Shown here: one piece after another, positions 27,910-36,134 of the stretch | How the letters are laid out: the number at the start of each line of letters is the position of its first letter | How positions within the stretch are numbered: the first letter of the stretch is position 1 | Assembly (NCBI GenBank): GCA_017475185.1 | Contig: JAFVGB010000018.1 | Span: 1 to 52,417, forward strand | Source: Clostridia bacterium | Lineage (GTDB): Bacteria > Bacillota_A > Clostridia > TANB77 > CAG-508 | DNA: 52,417 nucleotides | Direction: 5' to 3' | Program-made: the position numbers and the translations under genes | Notes under the pieces: generated by a model | Databases searched by the model: none | What the model was told of the DNA's origin: nothing | What the model saw: the letters and a program-made list of their open reading frames with translations, nothing else

Positions 27910-28530
27910 ATGATAAAAAACATAGTTTTTGATTTAGGAAATGTAATATTAAAAGGAAGTCCATCAATAGTCTTAGAAAACACAGAATTAACCAAAGAAG
28001 AAATCCAAAATATAAAAAATAAATTTTTTGCTAACTGGAAAGAATTAGATTTAGGAAACGAAACTTTAGCAGAACATTTAAATAAATGTGGACTAGAAAA
28101 TTACATTAATGAAAATGTAAAAGAGATAATTTTGAACTATTATAAATACAGACCATTTAATAACGATATAATTGAACTGATGAATACGCTAAAAAATAAG
28201 AATTACAACATTTTTATATTATCAAATAACAATAAAGAAGCATACAAATATTTACAAAAACTTCCTATGTTTAAAAGCGTTGATGGATGGATTGTATCAT
28301 GTGATTACCATATGGTAAAACCTAATAAAGAAATATATATAAAACTATTTGAGAAATTTAATGTTAAGCCTGAAGAATGTTATTTTATTGATGATAAAAA
28401 GGAAAATATAGAAACAGGTATAATGCTTGGAATGAATGGATTTAGGTTTGATATTGAAGTACAGAAATTAGATGAATTAATGGACGATATGAGAAAGAAT
28501 AATATAGAATTGGACTTAAAATTTACATAA
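27910..28530 (+). CDS. HAD-superfamily hydrolase (IA subfamily)
   Basis: The 206-residue protein begins NIVFDLGNVIL, where the nucleophile region reads DLGN (the second Asp is replaced by Asn, as in the FMN/epoxide hydrolase-like DLGNV branch). IFILSNNNKE is motif II, Lys in MVKPNKEIY motif III, and CYFIDDKKENI motif IV. DLGNV is typical of YihX-like sugar phosphatases. The binding site is AGAGGTGG. It closes a run of four small hydrolases. Confidence 0.88.
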   Translation: MIKNIVFDLGNVILKGSPSIVLENTELTKEEIQNIKNKFFANWKELDLGNETLAEHLNKCGLENYINENVKEIILNYYKYRPFNNDIIELMNTLKNKNYNIFILSNNNKEAYKYLQKLPMFKSVDGWIVSCDYHMVKPNKEIYIKLFEKFNVKPEECYFIDDKKENIETGIMLGMNGFRFDIEVQKLDELMDDMRKNNIELDLKFT

Positions 28531-28587
28531 TTTGCATATTAGGCAAAAATTTGGTATAATATACTTGTAAACCATTTTTTACAAAAT

Positions 28588-28613
28588 CCCCGTAGCAAAT
28601 ACACCATTTGGGG
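28588..28613 (+). other. Leader hairpin before the repeat protein gene
   Basis: CAAAT/ATTTG pairs around ACACC, extended by CCC/GGG across a 4-base bulge. It lies between a TATAAT box (near 28555) and the binding site TAAGGAGG of the gene at 28647. Confidence 0.35.
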
Positions 28614-28646
28614 AAAACAATATTAATTAATAAGGAGGATAAAAAA

Positions 28647-29396
28647 ATGGCTAACAAGAGGTACGCATCAATCGAGGATCTTAAGAAGGATTCGATAAGA
28701 ATCTATAACGGCATGACAGTTTCTGGATCGGCGTATAACGGAAAAGAGGAGAAAGTCAATTTTAATTGTGCGACATTCAATAGAGAGTACAATGGAGAGA
28801 AAGTGTATTCCTCAAATAATGGGACGCTGGCAATGATAATTGACAATAACCTCTACGCTACACCGAGCACCAGAAGTGTATTGGAATTCCTGGAAGAAGA
28901 GGGCTTTGTTGAAAAGTTCTTCTATGTTCCGTTCTCTAACGGAGAGTATCCTGTAAGGGAACGGTGGATATGGGAGAAACTTAAAGCAATAGCTGAAGTA
29001 AGCAATTACGAAGATTTTCTTGAAGACTGCGCTAAATATTGCGATGAGCATGGTGTTGGCGAGCTTGATAAAAGTATTCTTAGTAACGCACTTGAAATAC
29101 CACATAAGGGTATCAGAATCAAGCACTTAGGTTTTGAAGACAAAGTCTATCCAGTAATTAACAGTATTCTTCTTGACAGTTATTCTGCTGAAAAACTTGG
29201 CACATATTGTTGCAACAATGGTCGTGTGGTTTTCATCACCAGAGATGCAAAAACGTATGTAACCAAAGGCTATAAGATCATCGAAAGCTTACGTGAGGCA
29301 GGCTATGAAGAAAAAAGCATTTTCGTACCGTTTTCGAACGGGGAGGAAATTCTAGATTCTGAATATGCTTTCATGTGGGCACAAATTAAGAAATAA
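28647..29396 (+). CDS. Unknown protein with internal duplication
   Basis: The 249-residue protein matches no family I know. It holds two copies of a unit of about 55 residues, near 54-110 and 192-248. Shared landmarks in order are NNGTLAMI / NNGRVVFI, YATPSTRSVLEFLEEEGF / YVTKGYKIIESLREAGYE, and FYVPFSNGEYP / IFVPFSNGEEI, each followed by a Trp-containing helix. No signal peptide or membrane segment is seen. Codons (ATC, CTT, CGG, GGC) are less AT-rich than the neighbours, so acquisition is likely. Start by AATAAGGAGG at 28637; a dedicated leader hairpin and terminator flank it. Confidence 0.65.
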   Translation: MANKRYASIEDLKKDSIRIYNGMTVSGSAYNGKEEKVNFNCATFNREYNGEKVYSSNNGTLAMIIDNNLYATPSTRSVLEFLEEEGFVEKFFYVPFSNGEYPVRERWIWEKLKAIAEVSNYEDFLEDCAKYCDEHGVGELDKSILSNALEIPHKGIRIKHLGFEDKVYPVINSILLDSYSAEKLGTYCCNNGRVVFITRDAKTYVTKGYKIIESLREAGYEEKSIFVPFSNGEEILDSEYAFMWAQIKK

Positions 29397-29407
29397 GCAG
29401 CCATATT

Positions 29408-29437
29408 TATTTAAAGGAATCATCTTTCCTTTAAATA
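29408..29437 (+). other. Perfect 12-bp hairpin
   Basis: TATTTAAAGGAA and TTCCTTTAAATA with a 6-base loop, just before the terminator. No U-tract follows. Confidence 0.5.
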
Positions 29438-29440
29438 GCA

Positions 29441-29470
29441 AAAAAGTCAGCTCATCCGCTGGCTTTTTTT
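29441..29470 (+). terminator. Intrinsic terminator
   Basis: AGTCAGC/GCTGGCT stem flanked by A- and T-runs. Confidence 0.85.
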
Positions 29471-29563
29471 GTTTTGTATTATTGCAAAATAAAAATAAGT
29501 CTGTTACTATTAATATGTAATAAAAATTAGAGGATTTATTATATATAAGAATAAGGTAGTGTG

Positions 29564-30076
29564 ATGAAAATGAATGCTAAAGGCAGAGTTATTGTTTTAT
29601 GTGGGAAAATTGCAAGTGGAAAAACCTTTTATGCTAATCAATTAAAAGACAAAGAAAATGCGATAATATTTAATATTGATGAATTAACATATTATATGTT
29701 TGATAATAGAAGAGGCGAAGATTACACAGATTTAACGAAAAGAGCAATAAGATACTTTGAAGAAAAGACAATAGATATAGTTAACAAAGGTCTTAATGTT
29801 ATATTAGACTTAGGATTATGGAGTTCAAATGAAAGAAAAGAGATAAGAAACTTTTTTACAGAAAAAGGTGTTAATGTAGAAATTCATTATATAGATATTG
29901 ATGATGAATCTTGGAAAAAAAACATAAAAAATAGAAACATGAGAATTGGTGAAGGCAATAGAGGAAAGTCTTTTTATGTCACAGAATCTCTTATAGAAAA
30001 AGTGCTTAGTATATGGGAAGAACCAACAAAGGAAGAAATTGATGTGTGGTATAAATTTAAGTATGAAGATCAGTAA
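29564..30076 (+). CDS. AAA-type P-loop kinase
   Basis: The 170-residue protein has Walker A LCGKIASGKTFYA at its N-terminus, FNIDELTYYMF, and VILDLGLWSSNERKEI. This is the order of AAA_33/zeta-toxin-like small-molecule kinases, with an Arg-rich lid (KNRNMRIGEGNRGK). It probably phosphorylates a small molecule; no antitoxin-like partner is seen beside it. Starts at 29564 and 29570 are both possible, and the binding site (AAGGTAG) is modest. Confidence 0.75.
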   Translation: MKMNAKGRVIVLCGKIASGKTFYANQLKDKENAIIFNIDELTYYMFDNRRGEDYTDLTKRAIRYFEEKTIDIVNKGLNVILDLGLWSSNERKEIRNFFTEKGVNVEIHYIDIDDESWKKNIKNRNMRIGEGNRGKSFYVTESLIEKVLSIWEEPTKEEIDVWYKFKYEDQ

Positions 30077-30123
30077 TTGAATTTAAACGAGAAAAGACTA
30101 AATCAAAAAAATAAGGAGACGAA

Positions 30124-30645
30124 ATGACACAAATTATAATAGGAAATATAATTGCACTAATAGCATCAATATTAATGGTATTAGCAGGATTGCAAAAAAA
30201 GAAGAAAAAGATATTATTTATACAAATAATTCAAATAGCATTATCTGTAATTAGCAATCTTGTATTAGGTGGCTATACAGGAGCTATAATAAATGCTTTA
30301 AGCTGTGTTAGAGATATATTATGCTATAAAGATAAAATGGGTACAAAAGAGAAGATAATCATAATAATACTAGCTGTTGGTTTATCACTTGCATTTAACA
30401 ATTTAGGTTGGATAGGGCTACTACCACTTATTGCAACGGTGGTATATATTACGTTTATGAATACAAAAGATGTGGTAAAATTCAAATTGTTAATTATTTT
30501 TTCAATGGTAATGTGGTTAATATATGACTTGTACATAAAATCTTATACATCAGGGGTATTTGATTTTATGAGTGTAATTGCTAATATAGTTGCAATTTGG
30601 CAGATAAAAAGGCACAATTATTCAAAAGGAATGGAGGAAGCTTAA
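30124..30645 (+). CDS. YgjV-family membrane protein (copy 1)
   Basis: This 173-residue protein has five to six hydrophobic helices. The YgjV pattern of inverted halves includes NLVLGGYTGAIINALSCVRDILCYKDK and FDFMSVIANIVAIWQIKR, here interrupted by loops. The function of YgjV is unknown. It abuts the next gene exactly (TAA then ATG), so it is co-translated with the GNAT. A second paralogue sits at 31269. Confidence 0.78.
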   Translation: MTQIIIGNIIALIASILMVLAGLQKKKKKILFIQIIQIALSVISNLVLGGYTGAIINALSCVRDILCYKDKMGTKEKIIIIILAVGLSLAFNNLGWIGLLPLIATVVYITFMNTKDVVKFKLLIIFSMVMWLIYDLYIKSYTSGVFDFMSVIANIVAIWQIKRHNYSKGMEEA

Positions 30646-31116
30646 ATGGACGAAAAGATTACTATAAGAAAAGCAAATATAGAAGACTTGCAACAAATAC
30701 AAAATCTGAACAAGCTATTGTTTGAACTAGAATTTGAAAATTATGATTCAACATTAGATACAACATGGCCTGTTTCAGAGGAAGGAACACAATATTTTAG
30801 AGATGCAATAGAAAATGGAATAACAGTAGTTGCAATTAATGATGGAGAAATAGCAGGATACCTTATAGGAAGTCTAAACACACAGAATACATATAACAAG
30901 TATAATCAAGCTGAACTTGATAATATGTGTATTTTAGAAGAATATAGAAAGCTAGGAATAGGTAGCAGATTATTTGAAGAATTTAAAGCAATATGTAAAG
31001 AAAATGACATAAAAGAACTAAAGGTTGTAGCAAGTTATAAAAATACAAATGCTATTAACTTTTATAAGAAAAATGGATTTGAAGAAGCTGATATTACTTT
31101 AAAACAATTAATATAA
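30646..31116 (+). CDS. GNAT acetyltransferase
   Basis: The 156-residue single-domain GNAT begins ITIRKANIEDLQQIQNLNK. It has LDNMCILEEYRKLGIGSRLFEEF, the beta4-loop-alpha3 acetyl-CoA site (R-x-x-G-I-G), and NTNAINFYKKNGF near its end. The acceptor is unknown. It starts directly after the YgjV stop and has the binding site ATGGAGGAAG inside that gene, so it is translationally coupled. Confidence 0.87.
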   Translation: MDEKITIRKANIEDLQQIQNLNKLLFELEFENYDSTLDTTWPVSEEGTQYFRDAIENGITVVAINDGEIAGYLIGSLNTQNTYNKYNQAELDNMCILEEYRKLGIGSRLFEEFKAICKENDIKELKVVASYKNTNAINFYKKNGFEEADITLKQLI

Positions 31117-31135
31117 AAAGAAACGGAGTGAAAAT

Positions 31136-31248
31136 ATGACAACTGTATATTTAATAAGGCACTCAATAAGAGAGAAAACTATGGAATAGTTAACAATCAC
31201 GACACAATACAGTTAACTGATGAAAAAGAAATAAGAAGAATTTTATAG
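31136..31248 (+). pseudogene. Histidine phosphatase (phosphoglycerate mutase-like) remnant
   Basis: After a good binding site (AACGGAGTG) the frame reads MTTVYLIRHSIREKTME and stops. TVYLIRHS is the RHG-type catalytic start of the histidine phosphatase superfamily. In a second frame the text continues NYGIVNNHDTIQLTDEKEI, then stops. The normal protein is about 200 residues, so this is a frameshifted and deleted remnant of about 37 codons. Confidence 0.7.
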
Positions 31249-31268
31249 AAAGATAAAAGGAATAGTAT

Positions 31269-31781
31269 ATGGTTTACACAATAGCACAAATTATAGGATT
31301 TTTAGCCTTTATAATATCTCTGATAGCATACCATAGAAAAAAGAAATCAAAGATATTAGGCAATATGGTAATATCTAATATATTAAATTTAGTACACTAT
31401 TTATTACTAGGAGCTTATAGCGGATGCATAACTAAAGTAATGGCTACTATAAGAGATTCATTTATTATAGCAAAAGAAAAGAATAAGAAGTTATCTTCAT
31501 ACGTTTTTTTAGCATTATTTATAATAGCATATATAGTATGTGCAATATTTACATATAAAGGAATATTATCATTATTTCCGTTATTAGCCGCAATTATTTA
31601 TATAATACCAATATGGAATGGTAATGAAAAGACTATTAAAAAAACAGCTTTTTTCTGCTATTTCTTATGGCTAGCATATAACATATTTGTTTTCTCAATA
31701 GCAGGAATAGTGTCAAATATTGTATCAATAATATCAACATTTATAGCAATATTAAATGAAAATAAAAATATAAAAAGGTGA
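31269..31781 (+). CDS. YgjV-family membrane protein (copy 2)
   Basis: The 170-residue paralogue of the protein at 30124 shares its layout: VYTIAQIIGFLAFIISLIAY, then NLVHYLLLGAYSGCITKVMA, RDSFI, and a final FSIAGIVSNIVSIISTFIAI helix. The copies differ widely in sequence, so the duplication is old or the second copy was gained separately. The phosphatase remnant lies between the GNAT and this gene. The binding site is AAAAGGA. Confidence 0.78.
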   Translation: MVYTIAQIIGFLAFIISLIAYHRKKKSKILGNMVISNILNLVHYLLLGAYSGCITKVMATIRDSFIIAKEKNKKLSSYVFLALFIIAYIVCAIFTYKGILSLFPLLAAIIYIIPIWNGNEKTIKKTAFFCYFLWLAYNIFVFSIAGIVSNIVSIISTFIAILNENKNIKR

Positions 31782-31810
31782 GTATTCACAAAAAGAAAGG
31801 GAGTAAAAAA

Positions 31811-32659
31811 ATGATAGATATAATGCCTAAAATAAGTGAAAAATTTGAACAACTTGGAGGAGCAGAAGAATATATAAAGAAATATAGAAAAACTGAAATA
31901 CAGTATTTTCCAAGAAAAGATCACATTCACAAAATAGATTTTGAACCTGCAATAAAAAAAGTATGTTCAATGTGTAAAATTGAGGAGATAACAATTCATC
32001 CTCCATTAAGTAATTATGATATAGAAGCGGTTATTTTATATGATATGAAGATAATTGAAAAACAGTTAAAGAAATGCGTTAAAATGAGTAAGAAATATAA
32101 TATAAAGATAAATTTGTTATATCACACACACTGGCAGATGGTATATCATGAAGATTTAACTATAAATAGAATAAAAAAATTACTAAAAATTATTGAAGGA
32201 CAGAATGTAACATTATTAATTGAAAACCTATTTATGCTTAATGAATCAAGAAATGAATGCACAGCACTTAGTTTAGTAAAAAGTATAAATCATCCAAATT
32301 TAAAAATGTGTTTTGATATTTGTCATATGTACTGCCAAGCTAATATGTATGATGTTCCAATAGAAAAATGGTTGGCTGATAAGATTAGCAAAGAAGATAT
32401 GGAAAAATATGTATATCAGGTTCATTTTTCTTATACTGCAAATAATGATGGTTACAAAGATAAAAAGAATACTCATGGAGTTGGACATCCAACAGAAGAA
32501 TTGCTATTGGTTGATTGGAATCTTATAAAGGAATATGGTATGGATAAGAAACAAATTGTTACTGAAATTTCAGAGAAAGACTATTCAAATAGAGTTTCAC
32601 AAATACAGGAGATTAAATGGTTAGAAAATATAAAAAGTTTCACAACACGAATATTATAA
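31811..32659 (+). CDS. TIM-barrel protein, sugar isomerase/endonuclease IV-like
   Basis: The 282-residue protein shows the xylose isomerase-like/AP endonuclease 2 barrel: EITIHPPLSNYD, INLLYHTHWQ, VTLLIENLFML (metal-binding Glu), LKMCFDICHMY (Asp, His), QVHFSYTANND (His), GVGHPTEELLLVDW and IVTEISEKDY. The ligand set for a two- or three-metal site is therefore present. The substrate is unknown; a sugar or phosphosugar epimerase is likely. The ATG at 31811 follows AAAGGGAG. Confidence 0.82.
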   Translation: MIDIMPKISEKFEQLGGAEEYIKKYRKTEIQYFPRKDHIHKIDFEPAIKKVCSMCKIEEITIHPPLSNYDIEAVILYDMKIIEKQLKKCVKMSKKYNIKINLLYHTHWQMVYHEDLTINRIKKLLKIIEGQNVTLLIENLFMLNESRNECTALSLVKSINHPNLKMCFDICHMYCQANMYDVPIEKWLADKISKEDMEKYVYQVHFSYTANNDGYKDKKNTHGVGHPTEELLLVDWNLIKEYGMDKKQIVTEISEKDYSNRVSQIQEIKWLENIKSFTTRIL

Positions 32660-32664
32660 ATAGG

Positions 32665-32704
32665 ATAAAGCCAGACTTCAATATTTAATGTAGTCTGGCT
32701 TTAT
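32665..32704. terminator. Bidirectional terminator between convergent genes
   Basis: AAAGCCAGACT/AGTCTGGCTTT perfect stem, flanked by ATA-rich sequence. It lies between the TIM-barrel gene and the minus-strand 75-codon gene. Confidence 0.85.
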
Positions 32705-32707
32705 GCA

Positions 32708-32935
32708 TTAATCGTCAATAAACTCCACAGAGTTCCATCCTGTTTCTGCTACGAAATGTCCATTATCATCTTTAAATGCGTAACCTCTCATGGAATCACA
32801 TTCTGTTACTGTAACCACAGTTCCTTCGGAAATACCAAAGTTGCTGAAGTCCTGTATTGTTTTAGCTTTACGGTTCATTTCGATAGCTTCTCCAGAAATC
32901 TTCTTAACTCTTCTAAGAGATCCAAAAAATGACAT
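32708..32935 (-). CDS. Small protein of unknown function, 75 residues
   Basis: This minus-strand gene begins MSFFGSLRRVKKISGEAIEM, with AAAAGGAGGA directly before its ATG. The C-terminal half ('GTVVTVTECDSMRGYAFKDD', then GHFVAETGWNSVEFIDD) looks like a small beta-barrel, perhaps SH3-like. I do not recognise a family. Codons such as ATC, CTT and TCC make it less AT-rich than the genes around it. The strong binding site and terminator support a real gene. Confidence 0.6.
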   Translation of the reverse strand: MSFFGSLRRVKKISGEAIEMNRKAKTIQDFSNFGISEGTVVTVTECDSMRGYAFKDDNGHFVAETGWNSVEFIDD

Positions 32936-33225
32936 ATATGTCCTCCTTTTGACGGTAGGTTTACAACATGATATTTGTTGTAAACACTTGAGTGAATGTT
33001 CGTATATTTAGTATTATACAACAAATTTACATAAAAGTCAAAAACATAATAATTGTGTAAAATAATTTTTAGAGTATTTCTTTTGCAATAAATATATGAT
33101 ATAATTTTATGGAAAATAAATTTAAGGATGATATCCAATGCAAAAGTATATGAGTAAGGCAAAGTATACTATATAAATAGAAGTTATTGATTATAGAAAT
33201 TATTGAAGAATAGGGGGGATTCCAT

Positions 33226-33388
33226 ATGGAACCGATTAGAATATTATGTTATGGTGATTCAAATATTTGAGGGGTATGGTAGAAGAATATTATCTACAGA
33301 AATGGATAAAGAGAAGTTTTATAATAGGTTTGGATTTACAATAGATGGTATTGTAATGTTTAACAAGGATTGGAAAGAAGATTTATAG
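33226..33388 (+). pseudogene. Chimeric remnant: SGNH hydrolase start joined to a GNAT-like tail
   Basis: After AGGGGGGA, the ATG at 33226 reads MEPIRILCYGDSNI then stops. Bases 33226-33268 nearly repeat the start of the SGNH gene at 37910 (MEPIRILCYGDSNTWGY). In another frame a tail follows, GYGRRILSTEMDKEKFYNRF then GFTIDGIVMFNKDWKEDL, like the end of a GNAT. This looks like a deletion joining two gene ends. No functional product is expected. Confidence 0.65.
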
Positions 33389-33422
33389 AAGGATAAATAC
33401 AAAATATTATTTGGAGGAAATT

Positions 33423-34793
33423 ATGAAATCTGCATTAAACTATTTTGAAGAAATAATGAATATTCCAAGAGAATCTAGCAAAGAAGAAAAAATTGCACAA
33501 TATTTGATTGATTATGCTAAAAAAAATAATTTAGAATATCATCTTGGAAAATATAACACAGTATTCTTAAGAAAAAATAACAATTCTAATAAAACAATAA
33601 TATTACAAGCACATTCAGATATGGTATGCGTATCAACAAATAGTTATGATTTTGACACCAAAGGAATACCATTCTACATAGATGGAGATTATTACAGAGC
33701 AAGAAACACATCATTGGGTGCAGATGATGGTATAGGAGTAGCTATTATATTAGCTATTTTGCAAGAAGACGAGAATATGCCTAATATTGAAGTAATTATA
33801 ACAACTCAAGAAGAAACAACCATGTTAGGTGCAATGAATTTTAATTATTCTCAAATAACTGGAAAAACATTAATTAGTTTAGATGGAATAAAAGAGGCAG
33901 ATATAGAATCATCAAGCGCTGGTATGTGTTCAATAACACTAAATAAAAAAATAAGTCATAGTAGTAGAAAGAATAATACATATAAATTATCAATAAAAGG
34001 CCTTATGGGAGGACATTCAGGAGATGATATTGATAAAAATAGATGTAATGCAATTAAGCTAATTGCAAGTATTTTGAAAAGACTTAATTGTAATCAAATA
34101 TCTAATATAGAAATTGGTACAAGAGATAATGTTATACCAAGTGAAGGTTATGTTATATTTTCATCAGAGTATGATGCTGATACTATAAAAAATGGAATCG
34201 AGGATTTTAATTTTGATTTATCTAAAGAGGATTCTAATTTTCACTATGATATAGAAACATTAGACACTAGTGAGACTATAGAACAAAGTGAAGATGTAGT
34301 AAATCTATTGAATGATTTAAAAAACGGGTTATTAGAAACTTATACTGATGATGGATTTCCATTGCTATCATCAAACATAGGAAAAGTATCCATAGAAAAT
34401 GATAAAGTAATAATAAAATACAGTATTAGAAGTTCGGATAAATCAAAAGAAGAAGACTTAATAAATGAAACTAAAAAAACAGCAGAGAAATATGGATTTG
34501 AGATTGTAGTTGATTCAATCAAACCATTCTTTCCATTCAAAGAAAAATCAAAAATCAGAAAATTGTTAGCAGAGAGCTATAAAGATTTGTATGGAAAAGA
34601 TACAACAATAAAGAAGATACATGCTTGTATGGAGGGTGGAATATTATCAAGCAATATACAAGATCTAGATATATGTACGATAGCGCCTACAATAGAAAAT
34701 TGTCATTCCATTAATGAAAATGTTAGTATTTCATCAACAGAGAGGGTATACAAGTGGTTAAAAGAAACTTTAATTAGATTTAATAATAATTAG
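33423..34793 (+). CDS. pepD: Aminoacyl-histidine dipeptidase (PepD, M20 family)
   Basis: The 456-residue M20C metallopeptidase has the zinc ligands LQAHSDMVCV, SLGADDGIGVA, TTQEETTMLGA and SLDGI. The lid domain has LMGGHSGDDIDKNR, and HACMEGGILSS near the end supplies a late zinc contact. It cleaves Xaa-His dipeptides such as carnosine. Length is slightly short of the usual 480-485. ATG at 33423 follows TTGGAGG. The SDR gene follows after 16 bases, so both may form an operon. Confidence 0.92.
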   Translation: MKSALNYFEEIMNIPRESSKEEKIAQYLIDYAKKNNLEYHLGKYNTVFLRKNNNSNKTIILQAHSDMVCVSTNSYDFDTKGIPFYIDGDYYRARNTSLGADDGIGVAIILAILQEDENMPNIEVIITTQEETTMLGAMNFNYSQITGKTLISLDGIKEADIESSSAGMCSITLNKKISHSSRKNNTYKLSIKGLMGGHSGDDIDKNRCNAIKLIASILKRLNCNQISNIEIGTRDNVIPSEGYVIFSSEYDADTIKNGIEDFNFDLSKEDSNFHYDIETLDTSETIEQSEDVVNLLNDLKNGLLETYTDDGFPLLSSNIGKVSIENDKVIIKYSIRSSDKSKEEDLINETKKTAEKYGFEIVVDSIKPFFPFKEKSKIRKLLAESYKDLYGKDTTIKKIHACMEGGILSSNIQDLDICTIAPTIENCHSINENVSISSTERVYKWLKETLIRFNNN

Positions 34794-34809
34794 TTGGAGG
34801 AAAATGTTT

Positions 34810-35490
34810 ATGAAGAATATATTAATAACAGGAGGTAGCGATGGTTTGGGTAAAACATTGGCTACTGATTTATCAAAAGATAACAATGTAATTATACTAG
34901 CAACAAATGAAGAAAAGTTAATAGAAGTTGCAAATCAAAATAATTGTAATTATAAAGTTTGTGACGTAAAAGATTACAGGCTAGTAGAATCTACAATTAA
35001 GAATGTGATAAATGAATTTGGAAAAATTGATGTATTAATTAATAATGCTGGTTTATGGATTCAAGAAGAATTGGATTTTAACGATAGTGATAGAATTCAC
35101 TCTGTTGTTGATGTAAATTTACTTGGAGTAATTAATTGTTCTAAAGCAGTAATTCCATTTATGAAACAAAATAAAGATGGGTTAATAGTTAATATCAACT
35201 CTCAAGCAGGTATAAATCATAAAGCAGAAAGAGTTGTATATAATGCTACAAAATGGGGCGTTACAGGTTTTTCTAAATCGCTTCAAGATGAAGTTGCTAA
35301 ATATGGAATTAGAGTTACAAATGTAATGCCGGGTATGATGAAGACAGATATGTTTAGTAAATTAAATATTGAAAAAAATATGGCTAATGGTGTTGATACA
35401 AAAGAAGTGGCGAGGTTAATAAGATTTATTATTGATACACCTGCTGATGTAATGATACCAGAAGTTGGAATAAAAAATATAAATAATTAA
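34810..35490 (+). CDS. Short-chain dehydrogenase/reductase (SDR)
   Basis: The 226-residue classical SDR has the Rossmann loop ITGGSDGLGKTLA, VLINNAGLWIQ (NNAG), a catalytic Ser in INSQAG and YxxxK in VVYNATKWGV. Its NAD(P)-dependent substrate is not apparent. The start at 34810 sits 9 bases from TTGGAGG, while an ATG at 34804 is too near. The frame ends exactly where a deacetylase remnant begins. Confidence 0.9.
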   Translation: MKNILITGGSDGLGKTLATDLSKDNNVIILATNEEKLIEVANQNNCNYKVCDVKDYRLVESTIKNVINEFGKIDVLINNAGLWIQEELDFNDSDRIHSVVDVNLLGVINCSKAVIPFMKQNKDGLIVNINSQAGINHKAERVVYNATKWGVTGFSKSLQDEVAKYGIRVTNVMPGMMKTDMFSKLNIEKNMANGVDTKEVARLIRFIIDTPADVMIPEVGIKNINN

Positions 35491-35491
35491 G

Positions 35492-35771
35492 AGAGCAAAG
35501 CATAAATGAAGATATAGCCAAATGTCCTGATATATATTACAATAGTTTTTCAATGAAAAATATAAGTATAGACAAGCTAAAAGAAATGGTAGAGGAATAT
35601 AAGTCACAAAATATTGTTGTTGAGTTATTAACACATCCAGGGTATATAGATAAATATACAAAATCAATTACCAGTTGTTTAACAAGAGAAGAAGAATTGA
35701 GTACATTAAAAGATGCAAAATATAAAGGAATATATAATGATATAGATTTAATAAGTTTTTTAGATTTCTAA
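35492..35771 (+). pseudogene. ChbG/YdjC carbohydrate deacetylase, C-terminal remnant
   Basis: A frame open from just after the SDR stop reads EQSINEDIAKCPDIYYNSF, then VVELLTHPGYIDKYTKS and KDIDLISFLDF-like YNDIDLISFLDF. 'VEL.THPGY.D' and the last helix are the C-terminal signature of YdjC-type deacetylases, which act on chito-oligosaccharides or diacetyl-sugars. The N-terminal two-thirds with the metal site is missing, so the gene is a fragment cut by a deletion at the SDR junction. Only a weak internal start (35553) is available. Confidence 0.7.
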
Positions 35772-35799
35772 AGTCAAAAACCAGAAAGACTATAAATAG

Positions 35800-35829
35800 G
35801 CAAGAGAAAATTACACTCTTGCTTTTTTT
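35800..35829 (+). terminator. Intrinsic terminator
   Basis: GCAAGAG/CTCTTGC stem with 7-T tail after the deacetylase remnant. Confidence 0.88.
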
Positions 35830-36134
35830 GTGCTAAATTGTAAGGAAAGGAAAAGAAGAAGACATAACAAGTTGACACCGTGGGAATTATTTTGACAATA
35901 TGTAAACCTAGCACAAGAAAAAAGACAAATAGACATAAAAGGTTGACACACAGGAGGTTACGAAGAAATTATGTAAAGAATAACAACAATATATCAAAAA
36001 TACCCTAAAACTAATATACACACTTTTGTTCGCTTAATATAATTTTAATCTTTTAATAGAAAAATATAGAATTATAAATTATATTATGATAAGATGTAAA
36101 AAAATCTCACATAGAAAAATAGGAGGAGAATAAT
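35830..36134. repeat. Gene-free stretch with an imperfect direct repeat
   Basis: No credible gene is seen. Two 19-base direct copies, AGACATAACAAGTTGACAC (35860-35878) and AGACATAAAAGGTTGACAC (35931-35949), differ at two positions. A related string (ACATAACAAGTTTACAC) occurs near 2249. The rest is AT-rich leader to the LysR gene. Confidence 0.55.

Noticed and set aside
33203..33388. A 61-codon gene starting at 33203
   Set aside because: Its frame joins a leader, the out-of-phase SGNH start and a GNAT tail; the sequence is better explained as a remnant.
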